Source of the DNA: Alphaproteobacteria bacterium
GTDB lineage: Bacteria > Pseudomonadota > Alphaproteobacteria > UBA9219 > RFNS01
Direction: 5' to 3'
NCBI GenBank assembly: GCA_009927055.1
Contig: RFNS01000134.1
Location: forward strand, 1-37,600
DNA length: 37,600 bases
Shown here: in pieces, positions 28,405 to 35,137 of the stretch
Position numbering within the stretch: the first letter of the stretch is position 1
Layout: every line of letters starts with the position of its first letter
Notes under the pieces: model-generated
The model's input: only the letters and a program-made list of their open reading frames with translations
What the model was told of the DNA's origin: nothing
Databases searched by the model: none
Translations under genes and position numbers: made by a program

Positions 28405-29406
28405 TTAAGCGGCCTTCTCTTGGGCAGAGACAGGGGTTTTCAGCACCTCTTGCAGTTCGGCCCATTCGCGCTTGGTCAGGCCCGAATTTTCTTGGCTCAC
28501 GCTCTCGCCGGCCAGCAGGCGCTGCACCACCTGAAGGCCTGTGCGCGACAGCTGCGCCGCCCCCATGCGATATTCCATAAAGGCTTTGTGTGTCAGGGGC
28601 ACCCAGCGCTTCAGGGTTTCCAGCATCACCTCGGCGTACACCCGAATTTCATACTGGGCGTGACTATCGGCGCGCAGACGCAAAAAGTGCATCAGGTTGT
28701 GCAAATCGGTTTTCCAATACCACTGCGTATAATAATTCAGGTTCAGGTTCATGCGCGCCAATTCGCGGGCCAGGCCTTGGGTGGCGTCTCCATCCTCGCC
28801 GCCGTCGGCGCCTTTCAGGCCCAGCATGCTGGCGTAACTGGCGTAACAACGCTCGGCATCCTCCTTCAGCAAATCCATCACGCGCTTGGCGTCGGCGCCT
28901 TCCAAAACATCGCCGCGACCTTGCCTGTTATCTTTCGATTGTTTGGCCAAATGTTGCGGCGCGGGCAAATAAAATTCTTTATCAAGAATGGAATAGCGCG
29001 CCGAGTATTCGTTCACATTCGCGGTGCGGTGGCGGATCCATTGGCGCGCCACAAAAATGGGCAATTTTACATGATATTTAATCTCGCACATCTCAAACGG
29101 CGTGCTGTGCCAGTGACGCATCAGATAATTGATCAGCCCCGCATCCTCGTTCACTTTTTTGGTGCCGCGGCCATAGGAAACGCGCGCCGCCTGCACAATG
29201 GCGCTGTCATCGCCCATATAATCGATCACGCGCACAAAACCATGATCCAGCACCGGCAGGGCATCATATAAAATGTCTTCCAGCGCGGGCGAGACAACGC
29301 GCCGCGTGGTGTTGGCCGTTTGGCGCAGGGTGTCGATCTCGCTTTGCTGTTCGGCGGTAATGGTGGAGACATTGGGGCTGGCGTGATGGGGGCTGGCGTT
29401 GCTCAT
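28405..29406 (-). CDS. thyX: FAD-dependent thymidylate synthase
   Basis: ThyX makes dTMP from dUMP using methylene-tetrahydrofolate, FAD and NADPH, replacing ThyA. The 333-residue protein carries the ThyX signature [15 protein letters not shown] (about residues 125-139), with flanking [29 protein letters not shown] and the later [34 protein letters not shown]. An N-terminal extension of about 35 residues precedes the core, as in other alphaproteobacterial members. An internal insertion ([15 protein letters not shown]) is also seen. A GAGAG Shine-Dalgarno-like stretch lies before ATG. The region upstream (29407-29742) holds only palindromes and repeats, so a thyX promoter must lie there. Confidence 0.97.
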   Translation of the reverse strand: MSNASPHHASPNVSTITAEQQSEIDTLRQTANTTRRVVSPALEDILYDALPVLDHGFVRVIDYMGDDSAIVQAARVSYGRGTKKVNEDAGLINYLMRHWHSTPFEMCEIKYHVKLPIFVARQWIRHRTANVNEYSARYSILDKEFYLPAPQHLAKQSKDNRQGRGDVLEGADAKRVMDLLKEDAERCYASYASMLGLKGADGGEDGDATQGLARELARMNLNLNYYTQWYWKTDLHNLMHFLRLRADSHAQYEIRVYAEVMLETLKRWVPLTHKAFMEYRMGAAQLSRTGLQVVQRLLAGESVSQENSGLTKREWAELQEVLKTPVSAQEKAA

Positions 29407-29461
29407 GGCGCTCTCTCAATCTCTTGAATCGCTGATGCTCTCAGCATAGCCCCCAACATTA

Positions 29462-29487
29462 CGCCCGACAAATGCGATGGTCGGGCG
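29462..29487. repeat. Inverted repeat upstream of thyX
   Basis: CGCCCGAC and GTCGGGCG form a perfect 8-bp stem with a 10-base loop, 56 bases upstream of the thyX start. There is no T-run. It could be a leader hairpin or an operator; nothing decides which. Confidence 0.5.
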
Positions 29488-29511
29488 GCTGATGGACATC
29501 ACAGGAACAGA

Positions 29512-29625
29512 AAAAACTGACGCCCCTGCGAAGGCAGGGGCCCATCACGCATACGTTACTCTTGTGTTTCAATTGGGTGATGGGTGCCTGCTGGAGTTTA
29601 CCCTCGCGCAGGCGGGGGCAGGCAC
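29512..29625. repeat. Paired-hairpin palindromic repeat (copy 4, with nested palindrome)
   Basis: The left hairpin GCCCCTGC-GAAG-GCAGGGGC lies in a 36-base stretch identical to the reverse complement of copy 3. The right hairpin has the same arms as copy 3 (GTGCCTGC at 29584, GCAGGCAC at 29618), but its four-base loop is replaced by 26 bases holding another palindrome (CCCTCGC-GCAG-GCGGGGG) resembling one arm of copy 2. Confidence 0.8.
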
Positions 29626-29674
29626 AGCAGTGCTATGAATGCATGCTAACCCCAACGCAACCACAAAACGGCAT

Positions 29675-29700
29675 CATGCCGGCCTTCGCCGGCATGACGA
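29675..29700. repeat. Single hairpin half-repeat near trcR 3' end
   Basis: CATGCCGGC-CTTC-GCCGGCATG is a perfect 9-bp stem with a CTTC loop, followed by ACG, as at the ends of the longer elements. It lies 43 bases beyond the trcR stop and looks like a solo half-element. Confidence 0.7.
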
Positions 29701-29742
29701 TGGTGTGGGTGGATCCGTTGTCCAGAATGAATAGTCCTGACC

Positions 29743-30501
29743 CTAACCTTTATCGTCTTCAACCTCGGGCAGGGGTTCGGCAAAGGGTTGTTCGCCCAGG
29801 TCAAAATCGGGCTGGGCGGGTTGATCGGTGGGCGTGCCAAAGCCAATAATCACGCCGCTTTCTTCGTCGGCTGTGTCTTCATCCTCAATCACAATCGGGG
29901 CCGATGATGCATCGTCCAAATCCACGCTGCTGCCCATTTCTCTGGCCAGTTCGGTATCGGCGCGCTGGGCGCGGCGGCGGGCGATTGTTAAGGCCGCGTC
30001 CAAATCGGCCCGATTGCACAAATCAAGCAGCAGCGGATCACGCGGTTTGATGTTGGCAATGTTCCAGTGCTGGCGATCGCGCAGTTTGGTAATGGTGTCT
30101 TTGGTGGTGCCAATCAGCTTGGCAATTTGCGCGTCTGAAAGTTCGGGATAGGTTTTGAGCAGGAACATAATGCCATCGGGTTTGTCAGCGCGTTTGGATA
30201 CGGGCGTATAGCGCGGCCCCTTGCTGCGCGCCTGCGGCAGCGGCAGATTGTGCGTTGAAATTTTCAGGCGTGTGTCGGGGTCCTGCTCGCAGCGCTTAAT
30301 TTCATCGTCACTCAGCTGACCTTGCTGCACGGGGCTGATGCCCACAATGCCCACGTTCACTTCGCCATCGGCAATGGCTTTCACTTCCAGTTCGTGCAGG
30401 CCGCAAAAGTCGGCAATCTGCTGAAAGGTCAGCGCGGTATGATCAACCAGCCACACAGCGGTGGCTTTGGGCATCAGGGGCAAAGGTTGCGGTTTGGCCA
30501 T
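29743..30501 (-). CDS. trcR: DUF1013 cell-cycle regulator (TrcR-like)
   Basis: A 252-residue member of the DUF1013 family, found in Alphaproteobacteria and described as the cell-cycle transcriptional regulator TrcR. The core shows LMPKATAVWLVDHTALTFQQIADFCGLHELEVKAIADGE and LLKTYPELSDAQIAKLIGTTKDTITKLRDR; the second is a clear helix-turn-helix. The C-terminal 60 residues are strongly acidic (IEDEDTADEE, EPLPEVEDDKG) and probably disordered. The ATG at 30501 has an AAAGGAG Shine-Dalgarno sequence and gives the family N terminus; the track's 66-residue extension is spurious. It follows the quinone reductase, an order typical of the class. Confidence 0.93.
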   Translation of the reverse strand: MAKPQPLPLMPKATAVWLVDHTALTFQQIADFCGLHELEVKAIADGEVNVGIVGISPVQQGQLSDDEIKRCEQDPDTRLKISTHNLPLPQARSKGPRYTPVSKRADKPDGIMFLLKTYPELSDAQIAKLIGTTKDTITKLRDRQHWNIANIKPRDPLLLDLCNRADLDAALTIARRRAQRADTELAREMGSSVDLDDASSAPIVIEDEDTADEESGVIIGFGTPTDQPAQPDFDLGEQPFAEPLPEVEDDKG

Positions 30502-30538
30502 TGTCGTCTCCTTTCCCCGTTTTTCAGGCATGGCAAGG

Positions 30539-30558
30539 GGCTTGGCGCCAGCCAAGCC
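30539..30558. repeat. Perfect palindrome between quinone reductase and trcR
   Basis: GGCTTGGC and GCCAAGCC form a perfect 8-bp stem with a GCCA loop, 38 bases before the trcR ATG and 43 bases after the quinone reductase stop. No T-run follows on either strand, so it is a weak terminator at best; an operator or leader hairpin for trcR is possible. Confidence 0.5.
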
Positions 30559-30601
30559 AATAATCCTCACGACATGTTGGGGATAGCGCAATATGCCCTT
30601 T

Positions 30602-31582
30602 TTAGGGATTGACTGCAAGAATAATTTTCCCCGCATGTTGGCCGCTTTCCATGCGGGTGTGGGCGTCTGCGGCCTGTTCAAGCAAAAAAACCCGGTCAAT
30701 CACGGGTTTGATGGCGCTCTGGGCCACCATGGGCCAGAAAAGTTGGGCCATTCCCTGCACCAGTGTGGCCTTTTCGGCGGCCGTGCGGGGGCGCAGGGTG
30801 TTGCCGGTCAGGGTCAGCTGTTTCATCATCACGCGGGCCATATCAATGGGGGCCGTGCGCCCCAGCTGATAGGCGATGCTGATATGAATACCCCCCTGTC
30901 GCAGCAGTTGAAGGTGTGGGTTCACCGCCGCACCCCCCAGCATATCCAGCACCACATGCACGCCCTGGGGGGCTGCTTTCTGCGCCTCCTCCAGCACAGA
31001 GTGCGTGCGGTAATTGATGGCCCGCACGGCCCCCAGTTTTTCACACAAGCGGCATTTATCGTCGGTGCCTGCGGTTGTGATCACGGTCACGCCTATCTGA
31101 TGCAGCATTTGAATGGCCATGGTGCCAAGGCCGCTGGCCCCGCCTGTGATCAAAACTGTCTGCCCCTTTTCCACGCCGCCCGTGACACATAAATTTTGGT
31201 ACACGGTTGTCATCGCCTCCATCAGCGCGGCGCCTTGAATAAAATTGATGGTGTCAGGCAATGGCAGAACCTGGCCCACAGGCGCCACCGCAACATCAGC
31301 ATAGCCCCCGCCATCCAGCAGGGCCGCCACGCGCTGGCCAAGGCGAAAAGTATCAACCCCCTGGCCCAGCGCTTCCACAACCCCTGCGCCCTCTAACCCC
31401 AGCACGGGGTTGGCCCCTGGCGGTGGCGCATAATGCCCCTGGCGCTGCAAAATATCGGCGCGGTTAATGCCCGCCGCATGAAGCGTGATCAGCACCTGAC
31501 CGGGGGCGGGCACGGGCACAGGCGCTGTGGCCGCACGCAGCACGTGGGGCGCCCCGTATTCAGATATTTCGATGACACGCAT
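30602..31582 (-). CDS. NAD(P)H quinone oxidoreductase, PIG3 family
   Basis: A 326-residue zinc-independent medium-chain dehydrogenase. The N-terminal domain has LHAAGINRADILQRQGHYAPPPGANPVLGLEGAG, characteristic of the PIG3/TP53I3 quinone oxidoreductases; the Rossmann domain has VLITGGASGLGTMAIQMLHQIG and VLDMLGGAAVNPHLQLL. Zinc ligands are absent, as expected. It probably reduces quinones with NADPH in the cytoplasm; the physiological substrate is unknown. The ATG at 31582 (MRVIEISEYG) replaces the track's upstream start. No Shine-Dalgarno sequence is seen; a -10-like box ends six bases before ATG. It is divergent from DUF1192 across 44 bases. Confidence 0.93.
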   Translation of the reverse strand: MRVIEISEYGAPHVLRAATAPVPVPAPGQVLITLHAAGINRADILQRQGHYAPPPGANPVLGLEGAGVVEALGQGVDTFRLGQRVAALLDGGGYADVAVAPVGQVLPLPDTINFIQGAALMEAMTTVYQNLCVTGGVEKGQTVLITGGASGLGTMAIQMLHQIGVTVITTAGTDDKCRLCEKLGAVRAINYRTHSVLEEAQKAAPQGVHVVLDMLGGAAVNPHLQLLRQGGIHISIAYQLGRTAPIDMARVMMKQLTLTGNTLRPRTAAEKATLVQGMAQLFWPMVAQSAIKPVIDRVFLLEQAADAHTRMESGQHAGKIILAVNP

Positions 31583-31588
31583 AAGAAT

Positions 31589-31617
31589 GGTATAAGGCAC
31601 AATGCCCATCGCGACAA
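31589..31617 (-). promoter_or_regulatory. Putative promoter of the quinone reductase gene (leaderless)
   Basis: On the minus strand TTGTCG (31612-31617), 17 bases, TATACC (31589-31594), then six bases to the ATG. Each box matches consensus at four of six positions, but spacing and placement repeat the pattern seen at other leaderless starts here. Confidence 0.35.
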
Positions 31618-31626
31618 AGGATAACC

Positions 31627-31812
31627 ATGATCAACCCCGACGAGCTTGAACCCCAGAAAGCAAAAGTGGCCCCCAAAAACCTTGAGGTGATGTCGGTGGG
31701 CGATTTGCGCGATTATATTGCGGCCCTGACGGTTGAGATGGCGCGGGCCGAGGCCATGATCCAGCAGAAGGAAGCGCACCGCAGCGGGATCGAGGCGTTG
31801 TTCAAAAAATAA
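31627..31812 (+). CDS. DUF1192 family small protein
   Basis: A 61-residue protein of the DUF1192 family, short alphaproteobacterial proteins of unknown function. It starts MINPDELEPQKAKVAPKNLEVMSVGDLRDYIAALTVEMARAEAMIQQKEAHRSGIEALFKK; the signature is the NLE.MSVGDLRDYIA.L..EIARAEA segment, and the second half is a single charged helix, likely a short coiled coil. The ATG has an AGGA Shine-Dalgarno sequence. It is divergent from the quinone reductase, the order usual in the class, and its TAA overlaps the aat start as TAATG, coupling translation of the two. Confidence 0.88.
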   Translation: MINPDELEPQKAKVAPKNLEVMSVGDLRDYIAALTVEMARAEAMIQQKEAHRSGIEALFKK

Positions 31813-32432
31813 TGTCGGCACAGCGCCTTACGCCCCAGCATGTGCTAGATGCCTATAAGATGGGGATTTTTCCCATGGCCGACAGCGCCACAAGCCATGA
31901 TCTTCACTGGTATCGCCCGCCGCTGCGCGCGCTGTTGCCGGTTGATCATTTTCATGTGCCCACGCGCCTGAGGCGGTGGATGAAACACACAACCCTGCGC
32001 GTGACATTTGACCAGGCTTTTGCTGAGGTTATTCGGGCCTGTGGTACACGCACGGCCACACGACGCGAGACGTGGATTAATGCCGAAATCATTCATCTTT
32101 TTACCCAACTTCATGTCATGGGTCATGCCCATAGTGTGGAGGTGTGGCGGGGCGATGCGCTGGTGGGCGGGCTTTATGGTCTGCACCTGGGGGCGGCCTT
32201 TTTTGGCGAGAGCATGTTCAGTCGCGAAACAAACGCCAGCAAACTGGCTTTGGTGCGATTGGTAGAACATCTGCAGCGGCAGAATTTTACGCTACTCGAT
32301 GCGCAGTTCAGCAACCCGCATCTGACCCAGTTTGGCCTTTATGAAATCTCGCAAGAAAATTATGAAAAGCAGTTACAAAACGCTTTAATGGTGGAAAGAA
32401 AATTTATGTCATTCATGGGGTTGGGGGCGTAA
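31812..32432 (+). CDS. aat: Leucyl/phenylalanyl-tRNA--protein transferase
   Basis: Aat adds Leu or Phe from aminoacyl-tRNA to N-terminal Arg/Lys of proteins, making them ClpS/ClpAP substrates in the bacterial N-degron pathway. The 206-residue protein has the family landmarks: AYKMGIFPMADSATSHDLHWYRPPLRALLP, ETWINAEIIHLFTQLHVMGHAHSVEVWRGDALVGGLYGLHLGAAFFGESMFSRETNASKLAL and LDAQFSNPHLTQFGLYEIS. All match the GNAT-like catalytic domain. It overlaps the DUF1192 stop by one base (TAATG). clpS/clpA are not in this window. Confidence 0.97.
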   Translation: MSAQRLTPQHVLDAYKMGIFPMADSATSHDLHWYRPPLRALLPVDHFHVPTRLRRWMKHTTLRVTFDQAFAEVIRACGTRTATRRETWINAEIIHLFTQLHVMGHAHSVEVWRGDALVGGLYGLHLGAAFFGESMFSRETNASKLALVRLVEHLQRQNFTLLDAQFSNPHLTQFGLYEISQENYEKQLQNALMVERKFMSFMGLGA

Positions 32433-32473
32433 CCTTGGGTGATGTGTAACATAAAGTGTTTTCATAAACCGCA

Positions 32474-32502
32474 TTGACATTTTGCCCGCGCGCCGCCATG
32501 AA
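32474..32502 (+). promoter_or_regulatory. Putative promoter of tRNA-Val
   Basis: A perfect -35 TTGACA (32474-32479), 17 bases, and a weak -10 CATGAA (32497-32502) lie 20 bases before the tRNA 5' end. Confidence 0.4.
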
Positions 32503-32522
32503 GGGTGTCATTCCCTTTCTTC

Positions 32523-32597
32523 GGGTGCGTAGCTCAGCGGCAGAGCACTGCCTTCACACGGCAGGGGCCACAGGTTCAATCCCTGTCGCACCCACCA
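32523..32597 (+). tRNA. tRNA-Val (anticodon CAC)
   Basis: A complete cloverleaf: acceptor GGGTGCG/CGCACCC, D-arm GCTC/GAGC, anticodon stem CTGCC/GGCAG with loop TTCACAC (anticodon CAC, reading GUG), T-arm ACAGG-TTCAATC-CCTGT, discriminator A and an encoded CCA. A run of T residues follows. It is 75 bases long. Confidence 0.97.
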
Positions 32598-32620
32598 TTT
32601 TTTTATGATAGAATGAAACC

Positions 32621-33082
32621 ATGCCATATGTTTTTGTTCATCAGTGTGCGGGGCTGGTGTTGGCCGCCATGCTTGTGGTGGCGGTGGTGCTTATTCACTA
32701 CGAGGCGCTGCGGCTGATCTCTGATAAACTGCTGCCCTGGGCGCAGCGTCATTGGCATGACAGGCGCACGCTGGTGCTGATGATTTTGGCGCTGCTGCTT
32801 TCACATGTGCTGCAAATATGGGTTTTTGGCGTGGGCACCATGCTGATCGCCGAGGATGGCACGCTGGGCACGCTGATGGGGCCGCATGATCACCAGTTGT
32901 GGGATTATATTTATTTCTCGGCGGTTAATTACACATCGCTGGGCTATGGCGATTTGACGGCCATAGGCCCCCTCCGGCTGATCGGCGTCAGCGAAACCCT
33001 GACAGGCATGCTGATGATCGCGTGGTCAGCCTCGTTCACCTACATCACCATGGAACATTTATGGAAAAGCAGGAGGGGGTAA
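32621..33082 (+). CDS. Small two-pore-helix potassium channel-like protein
   Basis: A 153-residue membrane protein of the ion-channel (Ion_trans_2) type. Hydrophobic segments lie at about 8-28, 49-73 and 125-146; between the last two is a pore loop, DYIYFSAVNYTSLGYGDLTAIGPLRL, whose TSLGYGD is a K+-filter-like TxGYGD sequence. There is no cytoplasmic RCK/TrkA domain, so gating is not evident. It would sit in the inner membrane as a tetramer. It starts 23 bases after tRNA-Val on the same strand, with a TATGAT box 11 bases before ATG and no Shine-Dalgarno sequence. It ends nine bases from the convergent BI-1 gene. Confidence 0.85.
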   Translation: MPYVFVHQCAGLVLAAMLVVAVVLIHYEALRLISDKLLPWAQRHWHDRRTLVLMILALLLSHVLQIWVFGVGTMLIAEDGTLGTLMGPHDHQLWDYIYFSAVNYTSLGYGDLTAIGPLRLIGVSETLTGMLMIAWSASFTYITMEHLWKSRRG

Positions 33083-33091
33083 CCCCTATAA

Positions 33092-33814
33092 CTACTCCCG
33101 GCGCTGGCCTATCAGTTGCAAAAGGAACTGGAAGGCGTTGATAAAGTTGAGGTAAAGGCTGAGCGCACCCATAAGCGCCAGTTTGCCGTTGGCTTCGTCG
33201 CCCCAGTGCTCGGCATAGGTTTGTTTAATGCGCTGGGTATCCCACGCAGTGAGAAGGGTGAAAATGGCCACACCCGCCACCGACATGATCCATTGCAGCA
33301 TGCTGCTGCTTTCGCCCGTAAACAGGGCCAGACCAATGTTAACCAGCGACGCAATCATCAGGCCAAACACGCCCATCATCAAAAAGGCGCCCATTTTTGA
33401 AAGATCAGCCTTGGTGGTATAGCCCCACAGCGTCATGGCGCCAAAGGTTGCGGCCGTAATGAAAAAGGCGCGGGCCACGCTTTCGCCCGTATAGACCAGA
33501 AAAACACTGGCCAGCGAAAGACCCATGCTGGCGCAGAAGGCCCAGAAAATGCCCTGCGCCGCGCCCAGCGAAAGCCTGTCGATGCGGAAGGAAAGAAACA
33601 TCATAAAGCCAAGCGGCGCCAGCATAAACAGAAAGCCCAGCGGGCTGGCAATAACAGGGGCGGCAAAGGTGGCCATCAGCCAGGCGACAACACCGCTGAG
33701 GCCCACACCGGCCCCCATATATTGATAGACGCGCAGCATGTGGGCGCGAAGACCGGCATCAAACGCCACTTGGTCGGTGGCTTGCGACGCATAAGAAAAG
33801 GCACGTTGGTTCAT
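33092..33814 (-). CDS. Bax inhibitor-1 (YccA/YbhL-like) family membrane protein
   Basis: A 240-residue BI-1 family protein with seven hydrophobic helices after a soluble N-terminal stretch (MNQRAFSYASQATDQVAFDAGLRAHMLRVYQYMG). Family marks are VYQYMGAGVGLSGVVAWL, TLWGYTTKADLSKMGAFLMMGVFGLMIASLVN and the C-terminal ALSLYLNFINAFQFLLQLIGQRR with an earlier DTQRIKQ. Bacterial members act in pH-dependent calcium leak or modulate the FtsH protease; which applies here is unknown. The ATG at 33814 has an AGGGAG Shine-Dalgarno sequence, so the track's 47-residue extension is discarded. A sigma70-like promoter lies just upstream. Confidence 0.93.
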   Translation of the reverse strand: MNQRAFSYASQATDQVAFDAGLRAHMLRVYQYMGAGVGLSGVVAWLMATFAAPVIASPLGFLFMLAPLGFMMFLSFRIDRLSLGAAQGIFWAFCASMGLSLASVFLVYTGESVARAFFITAATFGAMTLWGYTTKADLSKMGAFLMMGVFGLMIASLVNIGLALFTGESSSMLQWIMSVAGVAIFTLLTAWDTQRIKQTYAEHWGDEANGKLALMGALSLYLNFINAFQFLLQLIGQRRE

Positions 33815-33834
33815 GGTTTCTCCCTTACCTTGAC

Positions 33835-33862
33835 TATATAGTAGGTTAACCACGTTTTTCAA
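33835..33862 (-). promoter_or_regulatory. Sigma70-type promoter of the BI-1 gene
   Basis: On the minus strand TTGAAA (33857-33862), 16 bases, TATATA (33835-33840). The expected start site leaves a short leader that holds the AGGGAG ribosome binding site of the BI-1 gene. Confidence 0.5.
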
Positions 33863-33931
33863 GTAAAAAAGGACAAAATTTGTACGGTATGTAAGTATTT
33901 GATGATGCAGAGGTATTGTGTTTAGAAAGAT

Positions 33932-35137
33932 ATGAAAGTCATGAACAATATTCAAACCGAATTTATTTCATGCCCCAAGGTGCGGCAGCTGGAAGAAAAG
34001 CTGGCCGATGAAGCCACGTTAGATGGCATTGGGACGCCAAGATTTTATAACAGTCGTTTAATGCCTATTGATCATCAAGAAAACAAGCGTATTTGTCGTG
34101 AACTGAAGCTTATTTTTGCTTTGTTAATGAAAACCGTGGCCAGAGTTGTTCGAGAAAAAGATTATGAGGGTTTTTGTTTCCCACCAGAGGTGATCAAAGC
34201 CATTGAAAAATCATGGACTGATCAAGACCCTTTCATTATTGGTCGCTTTGATATTCGGTATGAACCAGGAAAGCCGCTGCTGTGTTATGAGATGAATGTT
34301 TCATGTACAGGACATATTGCCGAGATGTATATGCGTGAGATTTTTTTGCCCCACGTCATAGAAGATGCAAAGCCAAACGTTATCCTCGGCAGGCATTTAA
34401 GAGCTGTTTGGAAAAATGTGGCGAGACATATGGAAAATGCCAGAGTTAACTATATTGCCGAGCCGAATAATGATGATCAAGATGCTGCGATTGTATGTGC
34501 GCTTGGGGCAGAGAGCAGCGGCCTGAGATTTCACGACGCACTGAACCTGAGATGGAAAAGAGTTGATAAAGAAGTTTCAGATAGCAGGAGTATTTCTTTT
34601 CTTAAAGCAGGCATAGAATTTTATCCACGCAGTCCAACTGTTGTTGGTCAGGCCGATGTCTTTTACATGTGGCATCAAATTGTAAGGCGCAAAGGGCAAA
34701 AAATGTTCCCTGCGCCATGGACGTTGTTGTTAGATAATAAGGCCATCTGGGCTCATGTATGGAAGGATAATGTGGGACACCCAAACCTTATACCCACAAC
34801 ATTTGATTTCAATGATTTTATGCCCGGCGGTGTTTTGCATGAGGGGGGCAATAACCAAATCAGGGCCAAACCTGTTTTTTCATGTGCTGGTGCCGGTCAA
34901 ACCAACTACTATCAAGATAGAAATATTCCTTATGGTGTTGATACAGAATGCGCATCTGGCAAAATATTCTCTGCCTACAGACCTGAATATAAAATTGATC
35001 ATATTGATAGACTAAAAGGGTGGGCTTTTGTGGTTGGCGATGGTGAGGCGGTAAAATATGACCTACGTAGCGACAACATTTATTGTTCTTATGTGAAAAA
35101 GCCATCGGGCGCGGCATCGCCTAGGCCAGATTTGTAA
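33932..35137 (+). CDS. Glutathionylspermidine synthase-like ATP-grasp protein
   Basis: A 401-residue protein resembling the synthetase (C-terminal) domain of glutathionylspermidine synthase and YgiC/YjfC-type ligases. The metal-binding pattern RFD...YExN is visible as IGRFDIRYEPGKPLLCYEMN (Arg105, Asp107, Glu120, Asn122); later come LLDNKAIWAHVWKDNVGHPNLIPTTFD, IRAKPVFS (candidate ATP lysine) and WAFVVGDGEAVKYDLRSDN. The loop after KPVFS reads CAGAGQTN, differing from the usual GRxGxN, so activity is not assured. The amidase domain is absent. It is AT-rich compared with all neighbours, suggesting transfer. ATG 33941 is an alternative start. It overlaps the convergent mrdA by 17 bases. Confidence 0.72.
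   Translation: MKVMNNIQTEFISCPKVRQLEEKLADEATLDGIGTPRFYNSRLMPIDHQENKRICRELKLIFALLMKTVARVVREKDYEGFCFPPEVIKAIEKSWTDQDPFIIGRFDIRYEPGKPLLCYEMNVSCTGHIAEMYMREIFLPHVIEDAKPNVILGRHLRAVWKNVARHMENARVNYIAEPNNDDQDAAIVCALGAESSGLRFHDALNLRWKRVDKEVSDSRSISFLKAGIEFYPRSPTVVGQADVFYMWHQIVRRKGQKMFPAPWTLLLDNKAIWAHVWKDNVGHPNLIPTTFDFNDFMPGGVLHEGGNNQIRAKPVFSCAGAGQTNYYQDRNIPYGVDTECASGKIFSAYRPEYKIDHIDRLKGWAFVVGDGEAVKYDLRSDNIYCSYVKKPSGAASPRPDL

Noticed and set aside
28420-29271. 283-aa plus-strand ORF over thyX
   Set aside because: Shadow of thyX, which carries an intact ThyX signature on the other strand.
30502-30699. 66-residue N-terminal extension of the TrcR-like protein
   Set aside because: It runs through the intergenic palindrome into the upstream gene; a strong Shine-Dalgarno sequence and family N terminus mark the ATG at 30501.
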